Shown one piece after another: positions 26,102 to 32,518 of a stretch of DNA of 38,434 nucleotides. A program made the position numbers and the translations under genes. How positions within the stretch are numbered: position 1 is the first letter of the stretch; each line of letters opens with the position of its first letter. The notes beneath the pieces were generated by a model, which saw only the letters and a list, made by a program, of their open reading frames with translations, made no database searches and was not told where the DNA came from. Source of the stretch: Fastidiosipila sp963510375 (GTDB taxonomy: Bacteria; Bacillota; Clostridia; Saccharofermentanales; Fastidiosipilaceae); NCBI GenBank assembly GCA_963510375.1, contig CAUPES010000013.1, positions 1-38,434 on the forward strand, given 5' to 3'.

Positions 26102-26168
26102 AAAAAACCTCCGAAAAAGTAACAACGTTCACTTTGTTTATACAAAACAATAATTACTTTACCGAAGG
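26102..26168 (-). terminator. Long-stem terminator after the Lys-rich small protein gene
   Basis: The minus strand reads CCTTCGGTAAAGTAA (26154-26168), a 31-base loop, then TTACTTTTTCGGAGG (26108-26122) and TTTTTT. The stem is about 15 bp with one or two mismatches. It separates the small-protein gene from the HAD gene. Confidence 0.85.
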
Positions 26169-26202
26169 CTAACATCAATAAAATTCACTTTATAATGATG
26201 TG

Positions 26203-26583
26203 TTATTTCTTACTTGTTTTTTTACTTGTTTTCTTAGCGCTTTTGCTTGATGTTACAGCTGTCTTCTTTTCAGTTGAAACTTTTTTGTCGCTACTTTTCT
26301 CTAGAGTTTTCTCATCTTTTTCAGTAACTACCTCTTTTAATGCTTCTTCTCCGCAAACTCTGCTGATCCACTCTTTAGCATCTTCTAATTCTAAAGGAAT
26401 AATGTCTTCCTCAGAATATTGAGACTCAGCTCCACCTTGAACAAACAAGAAGAAATCACCAACATTTTTCTTATACATTTCTTCTTCAAATCCATATGGA
26501 TTACCAAATTCACCTTCTACATTTTTGCCAATGTATTTTGATTTCTCCGTATCATATATCTTTCTACCAATCTTTTTTCTCAT
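26203..26583 (-). CDS. Small conserved-type protein with histone-H1-like Lys/Ser/Thr tail
   Basis: A 126-aa cytoplasmic protein. The first 80 residues (GRKIYDTEKSKYIGKNVEG, KKNVGDFFLFVQGGAESQYS, LELEDAKEWISRV) follow the pattern of a small Bacillota family I have seen only as hypothetical, often on mobile DNA or near regulators. No function is known to me. The last 45 residues are a low-complexity Lys/Ser/Thr/Ala tail ending KKTSKKTSKK, reminiscent of histone H1 tails and likely to bind nucleic acid non-specifically. GGGAGG lies 7 bases before the ATG. It is transcribed alone, between leuS and a long-stem terminator. Confidence 0.75.
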   Translation of the reverse strand: MRKKIGRKIYDTEKSKYIGKNVEGEFGNPYGFEEEMYKKNVGDFFLFVQGGAESQYSEEDIIPLELEDAKEWISRVCGEEALKEVVTEKDEKTLEKSSDKKVSTEKKTAVTSSKSAKKTSKKTSKK

Positions 26584-26718
26584 TCTAAAGCCTCCCTATA
26601 GAATTTAAATGCTATACATCTAATAGATGTACTGTTATATATTATACATAAACTAAGGCAAATAGCGCAAATACCTTTGAAGCTTTGCAGTCACGTTTCA
26701 ATATATTTATAATATTAT

Positions 26719-29127
26719 CTACTTTACAACTATATTAACTAGTCTTTGTGGAACATATATTTCTTTAACAATATTCTTTCCTTCGAGATGAACTTGAACT
26801 CCCTCAAGCTCCTTAGCTCTTTCAAGTACTACAGCTTTATCTAAATCACGTGCGATAACAATCTTATCTCTGACTTTTCCATTTACTTGAACTGCAATCT
26901 CAATTTCATCCTCAATAGTCTTGCTTTGTTCAAACTCTGGCCAGACTTGATCGGTTATTCTTCCAGAGAATCCTACCTTTTCCCAAATTTCTTCGGTAAT
27001 ATGAGGAGCGAATGGGTTTAATAGAATTAAGAATGTTGCTAATTCTGCTTTATTGACTTGATTTACTTCAAAGAATTTATTTATTAAAGTCATCAACTGA
27101 GCAACTGCGGTATTACCCTTAAGCTTCTCTATATCTTCACCGACTTTCTTAATACTTTGGTGCATCAAAGTTTCTGTGGCAGGGCTATATTCATCACCAT
27201 CAACTAAGCTCTCTTGCAATGACCAGACTCTCTCTAAAAATCTCAAACACCCTTTAATACCATTTGTATTCCATGGAGCAGCTTTTTCAAAATCTCCTAT
27301 AAATACTTCATAGACACGTAAAGTATCTGCACCATAGTTCTCAACAATTTCATCTGGATTGACAACATTACCTCTGGATTTACTCATTTTCTCGCCATTT
27401 TCACCTAGAATCATGCCATGAGATGTACGTTTCATATATGGCTCTGGAGTAGAAACAACACCTAAGTCATATAGGAACTTGTACCAGAATCTAGAGTAGA
27501 GCAAGTGCAAGGTAGTATGCTCCATTCCACCGTTATACCAATCTATCGGCAGCCAATAATCAATTTTATCCTTGCTAGCTAAGACTTCATTATTATGCGG
27601 ATCAACGTACCTTATGTAATACCATGAAGATCCAGCCCATTGAGGCATGGTATCTGTTTCTCTCTTAGCTTTGCCACCACAATCAGGACAATTTGTTTCT
27701 ACCCACTCAGTAATATTTGCCAATGGTGATTCGCCTGTATCTGTGGGTTCATACACATCAACTTCTGGTAATGTTAGCGGTAATTCACTTTCTGGTAAAG
27801 CTACCAAACCACATTTTTCACAATCAACAATAGGAATTGGTTCTCCCCAATAGCGTTGACGGCTAAATACCCAGTCTCTTAATTTAAAGTTAGTCTTTCT
27901 TTCACCTATATTCTCTGACTCAAGCCATTCAAACATGAATTCAATGGCATCTTTAACATCTTTACCATTTAAGAAGTCAGAGTTAACTAAAATCCCACTA
28001 TCTGTATCAGTATAAGCTGACTCAGAAATATCTCCTCCACTTACCACTTCAACAATATCCAAATCAAATTTTTTAGCAAATTCATAGTCTCTAGTATCAT
28101 GAGCTGGAACTGCCATAATTGCTCCTGTACCATAAGTGGACAACACATAGTCAGAAATAAAGATAGGAATTTCCTGTTTGTTCGCAGGATTGATTGCACT
28201 TATGCCTTCAATTTTTACACCTGTCTTATCTTTGTTCATTTCTGTACGCTCGAAATCAGACTTACTTGCTGCAAATTCTTGATATGCTTTAACTTCATCT
28301 AGATTTTTAATCTTATCCTCATTTATTTTTAATAACTCATGTTCAGGTGATAAAACTAAATATGTTGCACCAAAAATAGTATCAGGACGTGTTGTATATA
28401 CTTCAATAAACTCATCAATGTTTGTATTGAATTTAATTTGAGCACCGTGAGATCTGCCAATCCAGTTTTTTTGTTGAGTTTTTACTCGTTCAATAAAATC
28501 TAAATCTTCTAAATCATCAACCAGACGATCTGCATATGCAGTTATTTTGAGCATCCATTGTTCTTTATCTTTATGAATAACTTGAGCACCACAACGTTCA
28601 CAAGATCCATCTATAACTTCCTCATTAGCCAAGACAGTCTTGTCCGCTGGACACCAGTTAACTTTCATTTTGGATTTATAAGCTAGGCCTTTTTTAAATA
28701 ATTGAATGAATATCCATTGAGTCCATTTATAATACTCTGGATCTGTAGTATTTATCTCTCTATCCCAGTCAAAAGAATACCCTAAAGATTTCAATTGACG
28801 CTTAAAGTTAGCAATATTATTTTTTGTAACTATGGCAGGATGTATCTTGTTCTTAATAGCAAAATTCTCTGTAGGCAAACCAAAAGCATCCCAACCCATT
28901 GGATAAAGGACATTATAGCCTTCAAGACGTTTTTTACGTGCAACTAAATCCAAAGCTGTATAAGATCTAGGATGACCTACATGTAAGCCATTAGCTGAAG
29001 GGTAAGGAAATTCAATTAAACAATAAAATTTCTCTTTATCACTAAAATCATCTGCTGCAAAAACTTTTGTTTCATCCCAAATATCTTGCCATTTTTTTTC
29101 TATCTTAGAAAAATCATAACTCTGCAT
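26719..29127 (-). CDS. leuS: Leucyl-tRNA synthetase
   Basis: A class I synthetase of 802 aa that charges tRNA-Leu. The HIGH-type motif is HVGH (49-52, in PYPSANGLHVGHPRSY) and KMSKS lies near residue 579 (GEKMSKSRGNVVNPDE). The CP1 editing domain includes TTRPDTIFGATY and the conserved GTGAIMAVPAHDTRD. Zinc-type Cys pairs are seen in the SCERCGAQV and VDCEKCGLV segments. The start is the ATG at 29125-29127, since GGAG is 7 bases before it; an in-frame GTG two codons earlier is too close to that site. Only 98 bp separate it from the FolT-like gene and no T-box leader is visible. Confidence 0.96.
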   Translation of the reverse strand: MQSYDFSKIEKKWQDIWDETKVFAADDFSDKEKFYCLIEFPYPSANGLHVGHPRSYTALDLVARKKRLEGYNVLYPMGWDAFGLPTENFAIKNKIHPAIVTKNNIANFKRQLKSLGYSFDWDREINTTDPEYYKWTQWIFIQLFKKGLAYKSKMKVNWCPADKTVLANEEVIDGSCERCGAQVIHKDKEQWMLKITAYADRLVDDLEDLDFIERVKTQQKNWIGRSHGAQIKFNTNIDEFIEVYTTRPDTIFGATYLVLSPEHELLKINEDKIKNLDEVKAYQEFAASKSDFERTEMNKDKTGVKIEGISAINPANKQEIPIFISDYVLSTYGTGAIMAVPAHDTRDYEFAKKFDLDIVEVVSGGDISESAYTDTDSGILVNSDFLNGKDVKDAIEFMFEWLESENIGERKTNFKLRDWVFSRQRYWGEPIPIVDCEKCGLVALPESELPLTLPEVDVYEPTDTGESPLANITEWVETNCPDCGGKAKRETDTMPQWAGSSWYYIRYVDPHNNEVLASKDKIDYWLPIDWYNGGMEHTTLHLLYSRFWYKFLYDLGVVSTPEPYMKRTSHGMILGENGEKMSKSRGNVVNPDEIVENYGADTLRVYEVFIGDFEKAAPWNTNGIKGCLRFLERVWSLQESLVDGDEYSPATETLMHQSIKKVGEDIEKLKGNTAVAQLMTLINKFFEVNQVNKAELATFLILLNPFAPHITEEIWEKVGFSGRITDQVWPEFEQSKTIEDEIEIAVQVNGKVRDKIVIARDLDKAVVLERAKELEGVQVHLEGKNIVKEIYVPQRLVNIVVK

Positions 29128-29225
29128 ATTCACTCTCCTAATTGCTTAAATTCTTATCCAAATATTATACACGACTTTAAAATATTAGTATTAATTCATC
29201 TCAAGATGATGCATCGAACCTGCAT

Positions 29226-29822
29226 CTAATTTGATTTCTTCTTTGCTCTAAAGGAAAAAGTTATAAATCTACTTTCGCTTGGTAGCTTATTTTCAATTGG
29301 TTTTAGTGCTGTAATTAATAGAAGTTCAATAACCATATAGAGCACTGCCATTATTGTTGAATTGAAAATTCTAGGTTTCATTAATACATACATCGATTTT
29401 CCCAGAAGCTCTGCCAAAAAGTAAGATCTTAGTAAAATTGAGCAAATTACAGTTGTTAAAACATTTGTTGCAAGTATGACTTTCCAGTCTACTTTCTTTT
29501 TATTGAGCAGCATCATAAGTCCTGCAATAAGCCCTTGCAAACCAGCTGTTAAGGTAAAGCCCCAGTGAAATGCAGCACCATTAGAATTTATAAAAAACGC
29601 TATAGTATTAGTAAGAATCGCAATTGCAAATCCATATATGGGACCTAAAATATACCCAGCAATATGTAAAATAGCATTAGCTACGCTAAATTTGAATATT
29701 ACTATATAAACATTCAAATAAATAGAACATATTAAAGTGACTGCAACCAGAATTGAAGCTAGAGCTAATCTTTTCAATCTATACTGCCTGTTTAAAAATC
29801 CTTTTACATTTTCTTTTTCCAT
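29226..29822 (-). CDS. folT: ECF transporter substrate-binding (S) component, FolT-like
   Basis: A 198-aa integral membrane protein with about five or six helices. The pattern FSVANAILHIAGYILGPIYG, NTIAFFINSNGAAFHWGFTL and TAGLQGLIAGLMMLL matches folate-type S components of energy-coupling factor transporters, which capture a vitamin and pair with a shared EcfA/A'/T module encoded elsewhere. Folate specificity is inferred from the family and not certain. GGAGG lies 7 bases before the ATG. It is the first chromosomal gene beside the conjugative element boundary, and leuS follows on the same strand. A 6-bp hairpin, GATGCA/TGCATC, sits just after its stop, without a T-run. Confidence 0.8.
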   Translation of the reverse strand: MEKENVKGFLNRQYRLKRLALASILVAVTLICSIYLNVYIVIFKFSVANAILHIAGYILGPIYGFAIAILTNTIAFFINSNGAAFHWGFTLTAGLQGLIAGLMMLLNKKKVDWKVILATNVLTTVICSILLRSYFLAELLGKSMYVLMKPRIFNSTIMAVLYMVIELLLITALKPIENKLPSESRFITFSFRAKKKSN

Positions 29823-29933
29823 TAACTTTCCTCCACATATTAACTTCTATTTTTTCCTAGTATTGTAACAAGACATCAAAAAATATTATGCATCTTCGCA
29901 TTTCTTGAATTTTTTCAACAAACAAATAGCAGA

Positions 29934-29963
29934 AAACCCGCAAACCTTTACGGCTACGGGTTT
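29934..29963 (-). terminator. Terminator of the interrupted tRNA transcription unit
   Basis: AAACCCG/CGGGTTT pairs around an inner CCGTAAAGG mini-hairpin on the minus strand and is followed by TTC and more T. It lies directly after the tRNA 3' fragment, where a tRNA terminator would be. Confidence 0.7.
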
Positions 29964-29969
29964 CAAGCA

Positions 29970-29991
29970 TGGTGGGTGATACAGGGATCGA
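29970..29991 (-). other. tRNA 3'-end fragment, candidate attachment site of the conjugative element
   Basis: The minus strand reads TCGATCCCTGTATCACCCAC followed by CA. This is the end of a T-loop (T-C-G-A-T-C), the 3' T-stem strand CCTGT, a 7-nt acceptor strand ATCACCC, discriminator A and an encoded CCA. No tRNA body precedes it: the upstream bases do not form the 5' T-stem strand, and the T-loop's first T is replaced. The predicted 5' acceptor GGGTGAT fits some tRNA-Val genes, but identity is uncertain. This is the usual footprint of integration into a tRNA 3' end. Confidence 0.75.
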
Positions 29992-30074
29992 CCAATAATC
30001 TCTGCAACACCCATTATCACTATGTTTCAGCATATACATGGGTAAATTTTTGGGTAACTAGAAATTTTTTGTTA

Positions 30075-30674
30075 TTAACTCTCATCTCTTATCCTTCTTA
30101 CTAAATATCTACTCACATCATATCTTTTTGCTATTGAAGCTATAGTATCTCCACTAATTAAGTCTTGTTTTATCGATTGGTATATTACTCTTTTTGCTGG
30201 AGATTTTGAATTTGCTGAGTATTCTAAAGGTTTACCCTTATACGCATTTCTCTTTTTTGCTAGCTCTATACCTTGTTTTTGACGTTCTAATATTTGTTTT
30301 CTTTCATTGTCTGCAATATAACTTAATAGACTAATAACTATATCATACATAGCTTTATCTAGCGTTTCATTTCCTGTATCGAAATTTAAAAATGGTGCAT
30401 CTAAAACTGTAAGCTTAACTCCTTTTTTTTGAATTAAAGACAGAATCTCTTTTACATCATTATAATTCCTAGATAGTCTATCTAAAGATAATATTACTAT
30501 TTCATCATCAGAACGTGAGTAATCTAAAAGTTCTTTTAATACATTTCTATTTTCAATAGTTTTACCACTACATTTCTCTGTAAATAATTTGTCTATTCCA
30601 TAATCTTCTAGTGCTTTAAGTTGCCTATCTAAATTTTGTTCTGTTGTTGAAACTCTTGCATATCCTAATTTCAT
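30075..30674 (-). CDS. Serine resolvase/invertase of the conjugative element
   Basis: A 199-aa small serine recombinase. The N-terminus is MKLGYARVSTTEQNLDRQL with the catalytic Ser in RVST; IVILSLDRLSRNYNDV, ISLLSYIADNERKQILERQ and a C-terminal Hin-type helix-turn-helix (TIASIAKRYDVSRYLVRRI) complete the protein. I place the start at 30672-30674, with AAAGGAG 8 bases upstream. A frame extending 20 codons further runs into binding-site-like repeats and is rejected. It is only distantly alike to the other recombinase at 18001. Repeated ACCCTT..TGCACAT-type half-sites lie upstream, so it may resolve multimers of the circular element and repress itself. Confidence 0.88.
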   Translation of the reverse strand: MKLGYARVSTTEQNLDRQLKALEDYGIDKLFTEKCSGKTIENRNVLKELLDYSRSDDEIVILSLDRLSRNYNDVKEILSLIQKKGVKLTVLDAPFLNFDTGNETLDKAMYDIVISLLSYIADNERKQILERQKQGIELAKKRNAYKGKPLEYSANSKSPAKRVIYQSIKQDLISGDTIASIAKRYDVSRYLVRRIRDES

Positions 30675-30719
30675 AATTTCAACTCCTTTTAGTTGTAATA
30701 AATTAAATCTAAGTTTTAC

Positions 30720-30795
30720 ACCCTTATTGCACATCTATAAGCCTTTATCTATCTAAAATACAAATGTTCAGTATGGGTGTACCCTTGTCGTACAT
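30720..30795. promoter_or_regulatory. Candidate res-like recombinase binding sites
   Basis: A 32-bp imperfect palindrome at 30764-30795 consists of ATGTTCAGTATGGGT, a central GT, then ACCCTTGTCGTACAT. A third copy of the half-site, ACCCTTATTGCACAT, is at 30720-30734. Ten of 15 positions agree between the two arms of the palindrome, and 12 of 15 between the direct copies. Position upstream of the recombinase gene and the half-site/dinucleotide/half-site plan fit a resolvase crossover site with an accessory subsite. Confidence 0.55.
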
Positions 30796-30798
30796 TTT

Positions 30799-30827
30799 AA
30801 AAAAAGGTAAGCTTTTAAGCTTACCTT
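30799..30827 (-). terminator. Terminator after toxN
   Basis: The minus strand reads AAGGTAAGCTT, a short loop, AGCTTACCTT and then a run of T. The hairpin (30804-30827) starts at the toxN stop codon. Confidence 0.93.
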
Positions 30828-31408
30828 TACAAATCTAAATCAATTTCTTTATCTATGTAATTTTGACATACCTTTTCCAAAAGTTTGTAATTGCACGAAA
30901 ATTTAACATTAACACCATTTAGATATTTGTTATACAAATTGTTTACACTGCGGACTATTTCTTTTTGTCTAGACAAACAAAATTCATACTCTTTTTCCAA
31001 TAAACTTCTGTATTCACGACTACAGTCACTAAAGTTTATCACTTTAAATACATCTCTAGGTACAGGAATCATCTTTTTTATATCTAAAACTCCAATCAGA
31101 TGAAGCTTCTCTTTTGTGTTATAAGGTTTGTAATAATGCCCTTTAACATATGTATCAATATTTGCTATTTCATAAATCAAAATATGTTCATCTGCTACAT
31201 TAGACCATTTTTTATGCTTAGCTTTAGGAGATGTTAATGGTATAAAATATTTATAATCTTCAATTCCAATTAAAATACCTATGAAAGGCTTCATGTTTTC
31301 TTTATAAGATGCATCATAATAAACTTCTGAATCAAAGGTATGCAAATACTCAAGGTATTCTGGATTGATTCGATAAAACTTAAAATCGCTGAATTCGATA
31401 CTGACCAT
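30827..31408 (-). CDS. toxN: Type III toxin, ToxN/AbiQ family endoribonuclease
   Basis: A 193-aa toxin of the ToxN/AbiQ/CptN family. It begins with the family's FYRINPEYLEYLHTFD segment, then KPFIGILIGIEDYKYFIPLT followed by SPKAKHKKW, GVLDIKKMIPVP, and a helical C-terminus (EYRSLLEKEYEFCLSRQKEI, NYKLLEKVCQNY). Family members cut mRNA and the antitoxin precursor and can abort phage infection. The start at 31406-31408 has GAGGAT 3-5 bases upstream. A longer frame runs back through a terminator and the antitoxin repeats and is rejected. Upstream on the same strand are a promoter, three 42-bp repeats and an attenuating terminator, the full type III layout. I cannot prove the catalytic Lys from sequence alone. 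Confidence 0.9.
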   Translation of the reverse strand: MVSIEFSDFKFYRINPEYLEYLHTFDSEVYYDASYKENMKPFIGILIGIEDYKYFIPLTSPKAKHKKWSNVADEHILIYEIANIDTYVKGHYYKPYNTKEKLHLIGVLDIKKMIPVPRDVFKVINFSDCSREYRSLLEKEYEFCLSRQKEIVRSVNNLYNKYLNGVNVKFSCNYKLLEKVCQNYIDKEIDLDL

Positions 31409-31424
31409 ATAATCCTCACCACAT

Positions 31425-31456
31425 AAAAAAACAGAGAGTGTATTATTAGCTCTCTG
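31425..31456 (-). terminator. Attenuator between the antitoxin repeats and toxN
   Basis: CAGAGAG (31450-31456 on the minus strand), an 11-base loop, CTCTCTG (31432-31438) and seven T residues form an intrinsic terminator. In type III systems such a leaky terminator keeps antitoxin RNA in excess over toxin mRNA. Confidence 0.92.
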
Positions 31457-31462
31457 CTTTAA

Positions 31463-31588
31463 CTTTATAGCTCCACCTTTTGGTTGTAGGTAGTGGGACA
31501 CCTTCTTTATAGCTCCACCTTTTGGTTATAGGTAGTGGGACACCTTCTTTATAGCTCCACCTTTTGGTTATAGGTAGTGGGACACCTT
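31463..31588 (-). repeat. Three 42-bp tandem repeats (antitoxin units)
   Basis: Units are 31463-31504, 31505-31546 and 31547-31588, with exactly 42 bp per period. Units two and three are identical; the unit nearest toxN differs by one base (G for A within GGTTATAGG on the plus strand). There are no spacers, so this is not a CRISPR array. Confidence 0.97.
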
Positions 31589-31600
31589 CTTTATATGTAT

Positions 31601-31629
31601 ATATTATAACTAAAAACAATAACTGTCAA
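31601..31629 (-). promoter_or_regulatory. Promoter of the toxI-toxN locus
   Basis: The minus strand has consensus TTGACA (31624-31629), a 17-base spacer and TAATAT (31601-31606); an overlapping TATAAT would give a 15-base spacer. It lies just upstream of the first repeat unit. Confidence 0.85.
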
Positions 31630-31673
31630 ATTTTTCAGTATATATATTTATATATTTTTAAGTAAAAACAAGA

Positions 31674-32432
31674 TTATCTTTCAAGGTCTTCATTTTTTAC
31701 TTTTTGCTCTTCTTGTTCATAAAATGATATTAATCTCTTATGTTCTTCTGCTAAAAGAGGTGATGCAAATTCATAAAATCTTTCTATATCCTGATCTTCA
31801 AGAATTAATTTAGTTTGCCCCTCATGAAGAATTGAGTTGTATTCACTTTTGTCTTCTTTCTTTATTACCAAAAAAGGTAAATCATTCTCTAGCAAGCTAT
31901 AGTTTATTATTAATCTTCCTACTCTTCCGTTGCCATCAGAGAATGGATGTATTTTTTCAAAAGATATATGAAATTCTAAAATAGCCTTTACAATATCTTC
32001 ATTATCTTTTGATATTTTAATTTTATATTCTAAATTTTCAATCAATTGAGATAATAAAATAGGCACATCTTGAGGTGCAGCTGTTTCAAATTCTGCCCCT
32101 CTTATATAGTTACTACTCTTCTTAAATTCTCCACTATCATATTGAAGTCTATCTGTAATTTTAGCATGCATATCTTTAATCACAGAGATAGATAATGGAA
32201 CTCCTTGGTTTACATTATCTAGTAGCAACCCAAAAGCTTGTTCATGGTTTAAAACTTCAAAATATTCTCTATTAGTAATTTTAGAATTGTTAGGTAGAGT
32301 TTGGTCTAAGATGATAGTAGCTGTTTCTGCGAGAGATATTTTGTTGCCCTCTAAAGCACTTGAATGGTGTGCTAGCCTAACTAATACATCATCTATATAG
32401 CTTTGAGTTATTTTATCGTGCAATCTTTCCAT
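31674..32432 (-). CDS. Class II Fic-domain protein (AMP-transferase family)
   Basis: This 252-aa protein carries the Fic active-site motif HPFSDGNGRVGR at 162-173, which in the family transfers AMP from ATP to a target hydroxyl with the His as catalyst. The N-terminal SSALEGN (24-30) matches the inhibitory helix motif (S/T)xxxE(G/N) that self-blocks class II Fic enzymes, so activity should be regulated. The target is unknown. AAAGGAG stands 7 bases before the ATG. It lies just upstream of the ToxIN locus within the conjugative element; mobile-element Fic proteins are often stability or toxin modules, but no separate antitoxin partner is seen, so its role here is inference. Confidence 0.9.
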   Translation of the reverse strand: MERLHDKITQSYIDDVLVRLAHHSSALEGNKISLAETATIILDQTLPNNSKITNREYFEVLNHEQAFGLLLDNVNQGVPLSISVIKDMHAKITDRLQYDSGEFKKSSNYIRGAEFETAAPQDVPILLSQLIENLEYKIKISKDNEDIVKAILEFHISFEKIHPFSDGNGRVGRLIINYSLLENDLPFLVIKKEDKSEYNSILHEGQTKLILEDQDIERFYEFASPLLAEEHKRLISFYEQEEQKVKNEDLER

Positions 32433-32518
32433 CTCTTTACTCCTTTAGGTTTCTGCTGTTTATTTTATCTCATTTCTATAAATCTTATCAGTATAGTTTT
32501 AAACTCTTTTTACTAATA

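Larger units (their letters stand above)
31425..31596 (-). ncRNA. toxI: ToxI-type antitoxin RNA precursor
   Basis: A transcript from the TTGACA promoter would contain three tandem 42-nt units and end at the attenuator before toxN. In known type III systems the toxin cuts this precursor into single repeats that fold as pseudoknots and inhibit it. Each unit here contains TCCCACTACC followed after 11 nt by GGTGGAG, so CCAC can pair with GTGG and ACC with GGT, compatible with such a fold. The transcript start is estimated from the promoter. Confidence 0.87.

Noticed and set aside
29134..29225. tRNA or T-box remnant between folT and leuS (GGTTCGA in a hairpin)
   Set aside because: The GATGCA/TGCATC hairpin resembles a T-arm, but no acceptor, anticodon or D-arm can be formed and the gap is too short for a T-box.
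29857..30039. 60-aa minus-strand open frame
   Set aside because: It runs through the tRNA fragment and its terminator, so it is a chance frame.
31409..31501. N-terminal extension of the toxin reading frame through the repeats
   Set aside because: The extension crosses the attenuating terminator and part of the antitoxin repeats; the ATG at 31408 has a good ribosome site and gives the family's N-terminus.
31463..31588. Possible CRISPR array
   Set aside because: The three repeats are contiguous, 42 bp each and without spacers; they sit between a promoter and a terminator before a ToxN-family gene, so they are antitoxin RNA units.
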